Below the pieces are notes generated by a model. That model was not told where the DNA came from, did no database searches, and was given only the letters and a program-made list of their open reading frames with translations. A program made the translations under genes and the position numbers. This document shows positions 34,757-47,577 of a stretch of DNA of 64,000 nt, one piece after another (position 1 is the first letter of the stretch; every line of letters begins with the position of its first letter). Origin of the DNA: Nansenia antarctica (taxonomy: Eukaryota; Chordata; Actinopteri; Argentiniformes; Microstomatidae); NCBI GenBank assembly GCA_963989245.1, contig OZ022339.1:42053434-42117433 (forward strand). The letters run 5' to 3'.

Positions 34757-34940
34757 GTTTAATACTTCTTCCTGTGTCATTCCTGTTTATTGCTTTTTTG
34801 TAGATTGGAGTGTTATAATTTCGTTAGCTGTGGAGTTTTGTTGAGTTAATACCAATGTCTGGTCTAAATGTCATGTGAATAGCTGCAATGAAATATGTTG
34901 AATAAAAATAAAAAGTGTTGAATACTTATTTCCCACATTG

Positions 34941-36900
34941 TTTAACATCCAGCGCTAGCCTAGACATGAAGCATCTCTCATCAGACATTGATTATGAGAT
35001 CACGGCAGTTTTCGCATGTTCTGTGTTTTCCACACAGGGGACCTGATAAATGCTAACATCTGTTGTACTTTGGTGTGTGCTTGCTAATACTAAAGCACTG
35101 TGCATGTTAGGTTCACCATTGAGACCACACTGGGGGATATGCTATAATAGCTTTGAGTCATTTTCTTACTTTCATTGCTGAATTATTAATTGCTTATGAA
35201 TTTGGGTGGTTTGGAAAATGTTGATAACATCACTTATTTAGAACACATTTTAATTTAGTCCAGGTGTTGTACATGACTGATTACAAAAATATACTGGTGT
35301 GAAGTGTTTTATGGCTTATTCAACAAGACATCATACTTGAGATTGTTGATTGCCTAAAGGATCCCATTTTGAGTATAATTAATATTGAAGCCAAATGATT
35401 TAGTTATTAGCCTTAAGTATGTCTTATGATATAAATCATTAATTTTGACTTGAGGGTATTTTCAAAACAAAAGACACACTGATGGGAATAATCAATCAAA
35501 ATCCAAGAACGGTAATGCGAGAGAGAGATGGAATAAACACATTATATCAAACATGAATCCCACATTTAGTGAATTTTCAATGGGTCAGATTCTGGAATGT
35601 CTTAATAAACATATTCCATCGTTCTAATTCGGGCTCCTCTTATTCTCATTATGAGTCAGGGAGTCCTGAGATTTAATAAATACTCATTGGATTTCATCCC
35701 CCCTTCAAGAGGACTGCTGATAGACCTCCCCCATCTATTTTGTATGTCCATGTATTTACATGAACGGTGGGATACGGAGTGATCACAACTTCTACTCTGC
35801 AGTCACAAAGATCTCTGCTGCGCCTAGAAAATATGTTCAGTAATCTCTGCACATGTATTAGTGGCCTAAAGGGTGTTTAATAGCAGTGATTGATATCGCC
35901 TCAATATCGCCCGGGTTGGGTTATGCAAAGTGCAGTGATATCTCAAATATTAATACATTTCACAACCAAAGTGCCATGTTTAAAAAATTGTGAAAAGGAG
36001 GTTTGATACATTTTATTAATCCTCCAAAAAATGACTGGGAGTTTAGTTGTCTCTTGTGATCTGACTGAAAGGTACAGGAGAATATAGAATGGGAAAGAGA
36101 GTCTATGGTAGAAGAATGTCCCTTTGATGTTTTCATCACTTGCTGGCTCGACTAGGGAAAATGGACGGCATTCCTCATCTCAACACTTACCACAATTTAT
36201 AACCAGCAAGGGTCTCTCGTTTTTCTCACTTTGTCAATATTTTATTCTTCCCCTCCTTTGCTTTCCCTCCATTCATCTTCACTTCAGACAGTGGCTTACA
36301 CCGGAGGGGGTCCTCAACAAAGGAAAGCAATCTGGTAAGAGGGAAGTGGAGAAAGGAGAAGTGCATGAGCTTATCTCTACAGAGACTGTAAAGAGTAAAA
36401 AAAAGAGAAGAGGGATCGAAATACTGATAATATCATTTTATTTTCACTATAAAACAGAACATTCCAAAACATATTGGTAAAAGTAAAGGTACCTATCTCC
36501 CAGGGCCTCTAAAGAGAGGACATATAGAATTAAAGAACCAAAACTGGAAGCATCTCAATAGTCTCAATAAGTAGGATAAGGGTTAGTAGTTTGTAATAAG
36601 TAGTTTGGAAACAGTCAACTGTACTCTTTTGTAAAAGCTCACATTCTCATTGTCACTTGATTCGTTTTCAAGACAAAAGAACAAAATCTAAAATAATAAA
36701 TGGCCAGTTTTCACTACTGAACTGGACCAAGCAAAATAAAACCATGATCGAATTATTAAAATGTTTCTTCTTTTCAGGTACCAATGTACTTGCGATGAGA
36801 GATAAAGAATAGTCCATGGACTATGTTGGATCCAGTTTCATTTCAGCCTCATGTCCAGGGAGTCTAGGGGGAAGAGAGAGTAGATGTGCAACATCATCCA
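34941..36900. other. Low-repeat AT-rich DNA
   Basis: No recognisable repeat or gene is seen. A 118-codon plus frame at 36124-36480 has no known domain and is probably chance. The stretch could hold conserved non-coding elements, which cannot be judged from one sequence. Confidence 0.4.
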
Positions 36901-37006
36901 ATTAAGTTACATGAATGACCTGGGAAAAAGAGAAAACTCTTCTCAGCTTGTGCGTGTATGTCTGTCTGTCTCTAGATATGATTTATATATATGATCTAAA
37001 TAACAT

Positions 37007-37073
<67 letters not shown>

Positions 37074-37133
37074 TGTGTGTCTGTCGGTCTGTCTCTGTGT
37101 GTCTTAGGGTCCCCTGTGAGTGTGTGTTGGATG

Positions 37134-37197
<64 letters not shown>
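37007..37197. repeat. Two long (GT)n microsatellites
   Basis: (GT)n runs at about 37011-37072 and 37133-37197 are separated by 60 bp of TG/TC-rich text. The Cys/Val frames across them are artefacts of the repeat. Confidence 0.97.
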
Positions 37198-37528
37198 ACA
37201 GTGTTGTGGCAGAATAAGATGTGCGGAATGGGCTCTGCAATCAGCAGGCCATCCACCCGTGCGATTTCCTCCCCAGCTCTGTCACAGTCCAGAAATTACC
37301 CAGTGATGCCTGGGCAGACGAGGCCCGCTGCTCCCATTGCATTACCCAGGGCTCACAAACAAGTTACTACCACTACTGCACTGCATAGAGCCAATGTTTT
37401 CTAGGCTTTATCCTCTCATCACATCTCCTTCCGAAATACATCATAAGCCTACAGATGGATGTGTGCCTAGTGGCAATAGTGCCATTGTGTTAGAAGCATA
37501 GCCATAGATATTGTTACAGTTAGTCTCA

Positions 37529-37529
<1 letters not shown>

Positions 37530-37575
<46 letters not shown>

Positions 37576-37982
37576 CACAAGCACCTAAACACACATAATA
37601 TGTTTTTTTGGTTTTTTTCATATTATATAATTTTTAGGATCACAAAATACTTATTGTCAGCGAACTCAGCTTGTTTTGGATTCACTGTATCATCTGTCTT
37701 CCTGCTTTGTACTGGGTGAATGTTAGTAATATGCTTTTCAAACGAACTTACATTTTAGGACTGTTCAATAGCAAGGACTGTGATCAGTTGATCATGATCA
37801 TGATCATGTTCATGCTCTATCAGCATGTTGTGATGTGCAAAAAAAAAAAGAAGAAGACGACGACGACGACAATTAATTTCTAATATGACTACCCCTCACA
37901 ATCCAATAGATAAGTTACAGGAAATGTGCCTTTACTGGTTTGTGCTTACCCATCATAACTTTATGGGTACAGTAGATTGAGC

Positions 37983-38057
<75 letters not shown>
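37530..38057. repeat. (CA)n and (TC)n microsatellites
   Basis: (CA)n at about 37531-37571, short (GAC)n near 37855-37870, and an almost pure (TC)n from about 37985 to 38056. Between them is AT-rich DNA with an alternating ATGATC stretch near 37790-37806. Confidence 0.95.
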
Positions 38058-38060
<3 letters not shown>

Positions 38061-41000
38061 GACTATGTGATATTGCAGTGACATTCGTCTCTGCCAAAAA
38101 GTTTTGAGTTGTGTCCCAATCGTCTGTCCCAATCGTCTGTCCTTGCATTTCCCTTATCAAATAACATATAGAAGGAGAAGATCTACAGTTCCTTCCCTTA
38201 GATATTCTCCTCCAATGCTTTTTGTGTTAGAAAGTGAGTTGAAGGGATGTGAGGAATAGAGACCATAAGATCATTGGTACACAACTTTGGTATTACTGAG
38301 ACCAAATAGACAGAACTGGAACTATCTCCAGCTGAGCTAATGCAGCACGTTTTAATAGAGTAATACACCTGTGAGGGCGAGTAATGAGTCTCGAAATGAA
38401 TTAGCGTGGCCTTATTGAGATCTGTCAGTGGCGAAACAATAGTTTGACTGTGACTGGGAGTGCTCTGCTGCACTCAACCGGCAGAATTAGTTTCAAACAT
38501 TTGGAAACCTGATGCCTTCACTTCCTCAATTTCTCTCAGTCGACAGCCCTCCGCTACTTCCATCTCACACTTAATTACCATTTCATTTCTCATTTGCCTC
38601 CAGAATCGCCCTGAGCTCTAACCCTCCCAAATGAAGGGAAAAAAAATCAAGGAGAATAGAGTCTAATACGTAAAATGAATGCTAATTACACAGCCGCATC
38701 TCTGCAGTACAGAAATGTCATGTGGGTTTAGGGGCAGCTTTTAAAGGAAAGACAGTCATGAACCCATCATTTAAAAAGATTGCCATTTGAATACTGGATC
38801 ATTAGAACATAATTCTTCTCAGTGGTGCTAAACCTGAGCATAATCATAAATTCCTACTGTCAGAAAGTATGTCTTTACTGACATCCGTCTCCTTGTGAGG
38901 ATATGCAGGTCAGTCAGACATTGTCTCTGAGGCCCAAGTGAGTAATGGTCCAAATGGATGGACCAGTACTCACTGCAGGTTTACTAAACTTTGTTTTATG
39001 AAAATGTCTTAATAGAAGTACGGTATTGTTGGTGACTATGCAGCTGCTATCATTCTCAATTATGTGATCATAATCCGAAAAAATATCACAACAAAAACTA
39101 TTGCAGGGATTTTAGGGATTGCTGAGTAGTCAGACGGAGCTGTATATCTTACTTGGAGCAATCAATTAATAATATTTAATGCTGTGGAGTCTGCCAGTGT
39201 ATGAATATTGTCATAATTGTAAGCTTCTAACACAAAATTGTTTTTTTACTGACATAGGCAATATGTTTATTAATCACATGAATTCCATTGCGGGGATTAC
39301 AAATTGATATTGTCAGAGTGATTAAACAGAATGATTACCTTGAGATTGTTCATTACAATCCGCTCTACGGGGCTATATTGATGTCTTGTGAGTGGAGGGC
39401 TACAGTAAATTACAACAATTACGAGGCTGCTTTCAGTAGGCCAGAAAAAAACTGGTTATTGCATTCAATCTTATTCAAATTTGTGACGTTTTTCTTTTAT
39501 TCAAATGCCCTTGTTATTGATGGACAAGAACATTGCTAAAGAGCGTTCACTCACCAATTGTAGCTGTTAGCTGTAACTGTAGCTGCTTTAACAAGACTCC
39601 CACTTTCTTAACACTGCTGTGCATATCTGGTATTGAGATGGAACCTGTAGTATTATTCAGACAGCTCAAAGGAAGTCTGAAATTTAAATCAGGTTTCTTA
39701 GTGTATTAAGTAAAAAATGACCCAGAAATATTTTCATCCTGTCTCTTTCAGACTGTTAGCCTTTCATCCATCCTTCAGGTAGCTCTACAGGATGAACCAA
39801 GGGAGGTTATTTCTTCGTAAGGTGTGGGGAAACTTGCAGAACAATTAAACAATAACAAACCATTCTATAAAGAACACAAACTAAAATAAATTACATATAA
39901 AATGATTATAATGGCACACGTTTGGTAGCACATTTTCCTAAGCACCATACATTGATACCGTCAGTTATATTATGGTTGTAAACAATAACAGAGGATTCAG
40001 AGCTCCGTTGAAAAACCGGGTTGGTAACCTTTAATTTAGATCAGGCAACCCAAATGGGACCTCAACTCAGTAGAGTTTGTTGGGACTTGAGCTGTCCTAG
40101 CAGAACTCCCCACTGTGCAGATCCAGCCTTGAATCCTTCTTTTGGATTTTCACTGTGTCAACCCAGCGAACCAGTAATAGAGCCCTGAGAGGGTGCTGAG
40201 TTATTTCCAGAGAGCGTTAGTTTTGCATGGGGGACATCGGACAGGGAGCTGTGGAATAGCGGTTGTTAAGAACTTCCTGGGGATAGTGATGGGATCCCTT
40301 TTCGACAGCTGAGATGTGAATAGAGGGGGGTGTGATGAATTGGTCTGGGTGTCGGAGACTTGGGGAACGTCTCCAGGGCCTCGTTCTGGGGCCACACTGC
40401 ACTGCCAGAAAGGTACCTCTGGGGCCACTGGAGTGGTACTAACAAAAGTAAGGCGCAGAGAGTTTGGCTCACCGCCGTAAACCGTCCACCGAGACAAGCA
40501 GTACATACCATGGGCTTGGTGAAGCTACACTTGCACTAGGCCAATAGGCACATATTCAGACATAGATATAATATATTTATTCCAACTCATGAGGTGGACA
40601 AAACAATATCCTTTCTGAAAATGGACTCACACATGTTGTTGGGTAATGTGTCACCCCAATGTCACATTTGTCATATTTGGAGAGCTTTTTAAAGTACTTG
40701 TCCTTCTTAGTTAGGTCAGAAAAAAACCCTGGCTTCAAGTTTGTTCTGCTAGGGAAGATAATCATGTAGAATTTGCCATAAACGTCAGGCATATTCCTTA
40801 GTAAATACAGAGAATTAGAGTTAGTCTATGGTGCATGCCTTGAATCTATTTCCATTCACTGGGGAGAGAAACTAGCAAGACGATGGAGATAAGGAAGAAA
40901 TGAATTGATCTGAGAGGTCAGATCAATGCACTCATGATATTTACTGCTAAACTAACCCTAACCCAACAACAGCCACATCGATCAATCATAAAGCTGAAGC

Positions 41001-43254
41001 TGCTCGGCGGTTTGAAGGAGAGGCTCTTTTTGTGTGTGTGTGTGTATGAAGACATGCACGTCGGTGGAGAATTGAAGTCATTTTAATGTTTTGCAGGCAT
41101 CCCGCGATACATATAATTCAATTTGAATTCAGTCCAGCTGGCAAGGCGGGAGTTCGTTGGGAATCATTCAGAGAGGTGTTTAAACATGGATCAACAAATA
41201 TCTTGATTTAGGTGTCTGAGTGGGATTCCACCAGTCCTTCGGCTCTGTCCACTGCAAATAAAAAATCTTATTTTCGCTTGTGAAATTGTGAGGTAGCTAT
41301 AATGATTTGGCATTCTACATGCTAGGTGGTTTCTTCAGGAGCAGTTGAATTGAACTCTGCTGATTCTAGCAGAGCAGAACAGTCATCAACCATTTGCTTG
41401 TGAGAAAACACCAGTTCTGCATAGTCAGATCATTCCAGGTATAAGGAGGTGCAGTGGATATAATTGAGCAGAGGAAGGTTGGAAAGCTACAGCCTTTAAA
41501 GGGGTAATTGGGTCAAATCCCTAATGCTTACTCATAATGGGGAGGATTTGCCCAGGCATAGATGACACAACGGATACCTTATGAGCAGCAAGACTGCTCC
41601 CACAAGACCTCCAACACCTCCAATACTAATTGTCTTCCATGTTGCATGGATTTCCATTAAAACCCATTAGGGTCAATTTGCAATGATTTTCAAATACATT
41701 ACAGGATCACTGTGACTACAACTGAGGCCATTATTTGTTCCCACTCAAATGTCACCAGATTCCTTGTGATGATAATACATTCTAACATCCTCTTCCCTAT
41801 GAGAGGGCACCCATAATATATCAAACGATGTTCTAGTCTTGAATATCTTTGCATAATGAAGCATTAGAGCAGGCTTTTTATAGCCAAGACTTACGAAGGA
41901 TAGCATTAGCAAGATAGGTATCAAGAATCAACAATGACTTAGACCCTGCGCCCAAATATTCTCTTTCCTCTATTCCTTGTGTCCTTTCTCCTCGCTTCCT
42001 TCTCAAAATGCTTCAGAGGAGAACATACAAGGTTCCTCCCACTTGATATTCTCCTCCAAAATGTGTTTTGTGAAGGAAGCATGAAAAGAGGATGCAAGTA
42101 ATTGAACAGAGACCATTGGGATACAGTGTGCAATTCTAGTCCCTTAGTAATAATAGTGATAGCCATAATGTATTAATAATGTCAGAACTGAGGGCATGTA
42201 TTGACCCATCTCCACTGAGAACACTTCATTTGGACCCTGTATTCGAATTACGAATAAGTTACAGCACCACAGACTTTACGCTTGAAGGGTACAGAAACCA
42301 GTCATATATTGTTTCTAAAATAGGGCACTCTGTAAAAGACAAAAAGGATTCAATTAATCAATTTGCATCCATCTGTTCTGCTTGTGGAGAAATTATGAAT
42401 GCTCAGTGTAGATGAAGTCAATTATAAACTCCATCCATCAACCTGCCACTGCACTCAGGGCACCAGCGTTCTTGAGGTGTTTGCTGCATGTAAAAATTGC
42501 CTACCCGTAATATTCTCTGTGGCCTATCCAGCACCCTATATCAAAGCTGGTATACAACATGTATCACTGTTTCACTGTTTCACTGCTGCCTGTCGAACTT
42601 CCGCAATATTTACAGATATGTTGTACCTGATTTTCAAATTATTAATAATGATGGGCACAAATATGCAAAGTCTATATCAATATCAGTTGATTTTGTTGAT
42701 AAGATATCAATATATTGGTTCGGAAAAGCTTTATAATGAAGGAGAGGTACTGTAGCCTATAGCACCTCCCACAAGCATCGGAATTAATGTGAAAAAAGCC
42801 TTCAACTGCCTGAATCACTTTGTTAATTTTTACTCACTGAAAAGGCAATCAAATTACAAAAGCAACCAACTTAATCCATGGACACTTAATGCGATAGGCC
42901 AGACAAGAAAGCATGAACACATCCACACACATGCGTATTTGCCCAGTTATAGGCAAACCTAGGTAACTTCTTCGCTAATGACAAACCTTACAAGCACAAC
43001 AAAGGGGAACTTGTTTGGCTACCAAACACACTATAAATTAGAATAGTGTGCTGCCCGTGCTGTGCTTACTTCCATCAAACAATTCCCAGTTGCTTGTAGC
43101 ACTGGTGGATAGTTGCGACTGCATGTTCAAGCTGGATCTCACTCATTTTGGTGAGGTGAGAGACATATTGAAATTACAACCTAGATTTTAAAATGCTGAG
43201 GTATATCATTTGAACCTTTCACCAAATAAAAAATATTCAAATACAAATACATTT
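38058..43254. other. Low-repeat DNA, no gene recognised
   Basis: Frames here (for example 40201-40506 minus, 42399-42755 plus) are short and without known domains or splice context. Apart from a short GT tract at about 41031-41046 I see little repeat structure over 5 kb, unusual for this window. This may be an intron or intergenic block with constrained elements. Confidence 0.4.
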
Positions 43255-44735
43255 ACATTTTACACTTACATTTTTGGCATTTAGCAGACGCCTTATTCCA
43301 AAGCGACTTACAATCGATACATTTGACTAAGCGTGAATCATCAATTCACCAGTCGTAGCAGGAAGAGTAATCTAGCTCAGGCCAGGGGCCATTGGCAGTC
43401 GTCATGATAGAAGAAGAAAGAAAGTGGGGTTTTTTGGACACAGGAAAAACAGTACAAGTGGGGGAAGTAGAACTCTTAGGAGACACAGTATAGGGGGGAG
43501 ACTGTGTCTCAGGAGTGCTGGGAGGTATTAGATGTCTCAAGAGGAGCAGTTAAGGTGTAACCTGAAGAGATGGGTCTTCAGTCTCTGGCGGAAGATGGGG
43601 AGTGACTGCAGTTCTGACAGCCGTGGGAAGCTCATTCCACCAGCGGGGAGCCGTATAGTGAAGAGACGTGACCGGGCAGCATGACTGCCATGTTGGCGTA
43701 GAGGTGGTGGAGTGGAGTGAACGGGCTGATGTTTAGGGGGTGACCATTGCCTGCAGGTAGCCAGGGGCTGTCCATTTTGACTGGTAGGCAAGCACCAGGG
43801 TCTTGAATCTGTTGCAAGCTGCTATCGGGAGCCAGTGCAGGATGCGAAGGAGGGGGGTAACATGAGAAGATTTGGGGAGATTGAACACCAGATGGGCAGC
43901 AGCATTCTGGAAGAGCTGCAGAGGTCTGATGGCGGAGGCGGGGAGCCCGGCCAGGAGTGCGTTGCAGTAGTCAAGGCTGGAGATGATCAGTGACTGGGTC
44001 AAGAATTGCGCTGCTTCTCTGGTGAGGAGTGGTCGTATCCTTCTGATGTTGTAAAGGAAGAATCTGCAGGAGCATGCTGTCGCTGCGATAGATAGGCACA
44101 GGATAGGCGGTTGTCCAGGATCACTCCCAAGGTTCTTGGCTGTCTGGGAGGGGGTTACAATAGAGTTCTCCACTGTGATGGAGAAGTCTTGGAGAGGGCA
44201 GGCTTTTCCAGGGATGAAGAGTAGCTCAGTCTTGTTAAGGTTGAGTTTGAGACGCTGGGCCGACATCCATGTAGAGATGTCAGTGAGACATGCAGAGACA
44301 CGTGTTGCCACATGTAGGTCAGAGGGGGGGAAGGACAGGAAGAGGTGAGTGTCGTCTGCATAGCTGTGGTAAGAGAACCCATGTGAGGAGATTACCGAGC
44401 CAAGAGACTTGGTATAGAGGGAGAAGAGTAGAGGCCCTAGGACACAGCCCTGGGGTAACCCAGTAGTGAGGGTTCGTGGAGAAGACAGCGATTCTCTCCA
44501 AGTCACCTTGTAGGAGCGACCCGCCAGGTAGGAAGCAAACCAGGAGTGTGCAGTGCCAGAGATGCCCTGTTCTGAGACGATGGAGAGAAGGATCTGGTGG
44601 TTGAGCAGACAGGTCCAGGGGGATGAGAACAGAGGAGAGGGAGGAAGCTTGAGCAGAGTGGAGGGCCTCCGTGACAGCAAGGAGAGCAGTCTCAGTGGAG
44701 TGCCGAGCCTTCATTGGTGGAGGTCTAACAGATAA
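43255..44735 (-). pseudogene. L2-like LINE: RT to 3' end, frameshifted
   Basis: The minus strand carries a 315-codon frame (43733-44680) with the RT blocks WFASYLAGRSYKV, TGLPQGCVLGPLLFSLYT and SYADDTHLFLSF (the catalytic YADD). These are followed by MSAQRLKLNLNKTELLFIPG and the C-terminal blocks SSLDYCNALLAGLPASAIRP and RILHWLPIAACNRFK, the usual L2/CR1-group order. An earlier RT block is in another frame near 44640-44753, so a frameshift is present. The last residues lie in 43537-43817. The 3' UTR ends at about 43255 with the tail AAGGCGTCTGCTAAATGCCA (reverse complement of the text). The endonuclease half is missing. Confidence 0.92.
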
Positions 44736-45120
44736 CATGAGCACATAGAACACATAGTTAACGAACAGGCGCAGGGAACAATTAACACAGCAATGTTGAG
44801 GGAGAGATTTCCAGAGGCGGGTGCAGCTCGTGAAAAAGCACGGTCTCTGAAGCCTTTGAGTTTCGAGGGTGGGACAGTGAGGGGAACAGTGGATGAGGAT
44901 CGGAGGGTACGGGTAGGGCGATAGGGGAGAAGGAGGTCAGTCAGGTAAGGGGAGGCCAGGCTATGGAGGGCTTTGTATATGAGGAGGAGTACTTTGAATT
45001 TGATACGTTCTTTGATGGGGAGCCAGTGGAGAGAGTGGAGGACAGGAGTGATTTGGTCGCGGGACCGGGTGTTTGAGAGCAGGCGGGCGGCTGAGTTTTG
45101 AACCACCAGTAACACAAGGT
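44736..45120 (-). pseudogene. Second L2-type LINE C-terminal fragment
   Basis: A 134-codon minus frame reads VVQNSAARLLSNTRSRDQIT, HSLHWLPIKERIKFKVLLL, SPYLTDLLLPYRPTRTLRSS and FRDRAFSRAAPASGNLSLN. This is the C-terminal end of an L2/CR1-group LINE from a different family than its neighbour: the equivalent HWLP block is present in both, so this is not a simple continuation. It lies directly 5' of the neighbour on the minus strand, so one probably inserted beside or into the other. Confidence 0.88.
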
Positions 45121-45698
45121 AAAATCTAGAATCAAATCACTTATTAGGCTGTATAATAGATGTCTCCACTCTCTTAGTCCAAATACGACCCTCAAACAAG
45201 TCGTGTGTCTTTTTCCTGGGAAGTAAGAGCTGATTCACAACAGTAAATCTGGTGCAGCATGTTTGATTGGAACTTGACAGATATGCTGATTGTGATTATA
45301 CATTTTAAAAAATAAAAGCCTAAATATGAAGAAACAAATAATGAAGAGCTCTCACTGAAGGCTAGTCTGTTCAATCAGAGCCTGGCATCTTGACGAAATC
45401 CTATTTAAAAGAAATGCATGGCTCAAAGGGTGTTAAGACATCCAAACCTGGAGTGTCTTAATATTATGGTGGAGGTGCATTTAAATGTAAAATAGCTGCC
45501 TTCTCCCCCTAGCTCACTGTCAGATAAGTATCCCAATCACTAAAAGTTTGTGTGATTACTGGAGGCAAGGGCACAGGCAGCTGTGCTGTCTTAGGCAGAA
45601 TTACAACAGGGCTATCAATAACAGTTAGAGCACAGCCAACGGCTTCGAGGCAGAGGAGTCACCAGCACAGAGGAGTCACATTGAGAAAGTTGCGGCTT

Positions 45699-45699
<1 letters not shown>
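45121..45699. other. Unassigned DNA
   Basis: AT-rich with no recognised gene or element. Confidence 0.4.
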
Positions 45700-45753
<54 letters not shown>

Positions 45754-45764
45754 AAGTTGAGCAT

Positions 45765-45797
<33 letters not shown>

Positions 45798-45805
45798 CAG
45801 TTGAG

Positions 45806-45865
<60 letters not shown>

Positions 45866-45903
45866 AAGTTGAGCATGCACACACACACACACAGGCAGTT
45901 GAG

Positions 45904-45945
<42 letters not shown>
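45700..45945 (+). repeat. Compound (CA)n minisatellite
   Basis: Five (CA)n blocks are separated by four copies of a 15-bp linker, alternating AGGAAGTTGAGCATG and AGGCAGTTGAGCACG. The order A-C-A-C of the two linker forms indicates duplication of a two-block unit. The CA blocks differ in length. Confidence 0.96.
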
Positions 45946-45946
<1 letters not shown>

Positions 45947-47577
45947 CATACACATTTTGAAAAACTATAAAAGCATGATATTGCCAATGGGAAATAAGGT
46001 TGTTATCTTTCTCCTCACAACCCTTAACAGACTCCAGACACTCATTCTAATTGTTCCAGCCTTTGAAAGGATAACTGATTATGTCCTAATTTGAGGAATT
46101 TCAATGTAGATTGTATCACATATGATTTGACGGTACAATGTTGTTTGGAATTCTGATTGAGTTTAGAAGAAGATCACTACAGAAGCTTGCTTATTAAAAA
46201 CCATGCATGTATAGACTAAGTCTCCCAGAGCCCTTACTCAGAAGATACAAATTAATACATACTTAAGTTGTGCCCATAATCTAAAATGTAATTGACATTA
46301 ACAGGCACCATTGTTCCAGGATAACCATGGATATAAAGTATTCCAGTCCTGTTAGCTACTACAACAGCATACTGTCAGTGACTGTTACAAACCAGAGGAA
46401 AACCTACATTTGGAACGGTCTGTGAAACCATTGACCTGTTTGGTAGCTGGTGATGTGCGTCACAAACTAGCAGCTCTATTTATTTTCTTTAAAATGAACT
46501 TCATGACATCCTAGCCAATGTTATAATGAATCAATTAAATCTAGGCCACAATACAGTATCAAATGTTTACTATTATGAAATAGTTTATCATTCAAAGGCC
46601 TATTACTGAATCAAAGTACAAACTCAGTGGAACATCCATATTCACAGTGAAATGCTTTGGGATCTTGCTCCTCGTTGAACAACAGTTGACAATCAACAAA
46701 TCAGCAATACAATATAATGTAGTAATAAAAACCACACGCAGACCAAAGATGGCCCAGAAACTACAGGAACGTGCCACATTCCTCATACCAGAGCTGGCCC
46801 ATGACAAATTGTAAACTCTCACCCAGGGCTGACCCCCCACATTCGGACCAGGTCTGGCCCATAGAATCCTACATCTGGCCATATGTGCCACCACAGGACC
46901 AGATCTGTCCCACAATTGTCTGCTGACAGGGTAAGGCTACTGCAATCTGTATAACGGAGCAGGATTGGGACTTCACTTTCGCAAACAAACAGAGACAAAG
47001 TAATTACTGTAATTTAACGAAACTGTCACAAGGAGGCGAGGAGACGAGATGAGTGGCTCCGAGCTTATCCACCATCAAATTAATGTCTTGCCAAGTTCTT
47101 CATTGCTTATCGTGGAGAATGAGGTCGGATTGAAGTGAGTCTGCATTCTCTCTTTAATTGTGTAATCAGATTGTTAGCGTGAGTCCTATCTGTTGGAGAT
47201 AGAGAGAGACGTGTTATTATTTCTGGATTCTTGAGTTAGAGTGAATGGGAATGACAGTCTGGAGAGAAACCATTAAAAGTCTGTGTTTGAGGTATTGTAA
47301 TGACTCTGTAATGTAAATAGTCTTCAACGTCTGGAAGCTTACTCGACCCAATTGCACTTAACGTCTGGAAGCTGACTGGGCCCAATTGCTGTTTAACATT
47401 TGATTTCATTGTATTTGCCATAATCCAACCTTCTCCTAGCAAAACGTGCATGCAGAAAGACCACCATAACGTGCTCATCTACATGTTACTGTTGCATGAA
47501 ATCTGCACAGTTCCACGAAGCACTACTGTTTTGCCCCTCTGTATGTACGTATTTGTGTATGTGTTACGGTACATACG
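45946..47577. other. Unassigned DNA
   Basis: A degenerate repeat of about 40 bp with GACCAG(G/A)TCTG(G/T)CCCA recurs at about 46790-46915. No gene is seen. 47320-47395 holds a tandem partial repeat of AACGTCTGGAAGCT. Confidence 0.4.

Larger units (their letters stand above)
32983..34940. mobile_element. Tc1-like TIR element hosting a hAT
   Basis: The left end CAGTGGGGGAAATAAGTATT is repeated, inverted and slightly mutated, as AATACTTATTTCCCACATTG at the right. Once the nested hAT (33542-34756) is removed, about 0.74 kb remains, too small for a transposase gene. The text at 33400-33425 (GAAGAATGGGCCAAAATCCC) is a plus-strand scrap of the conserved EEWAKIP motif. The terminal repeats match the Tc1 at 17859. 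Confidence 0.85.

Noticed and set aside
37007..37404. Open frames of 94-100 codons rich in Cys/Val
   Set aside because: They are translations of (GT)n microsatellites. The same holds for frames at 32553-32912 and 45552-45955.
40965..40975. Interstitial telomere repeat
   Set aside because: Only AACCCTAACCC, less than two units; likely chance.
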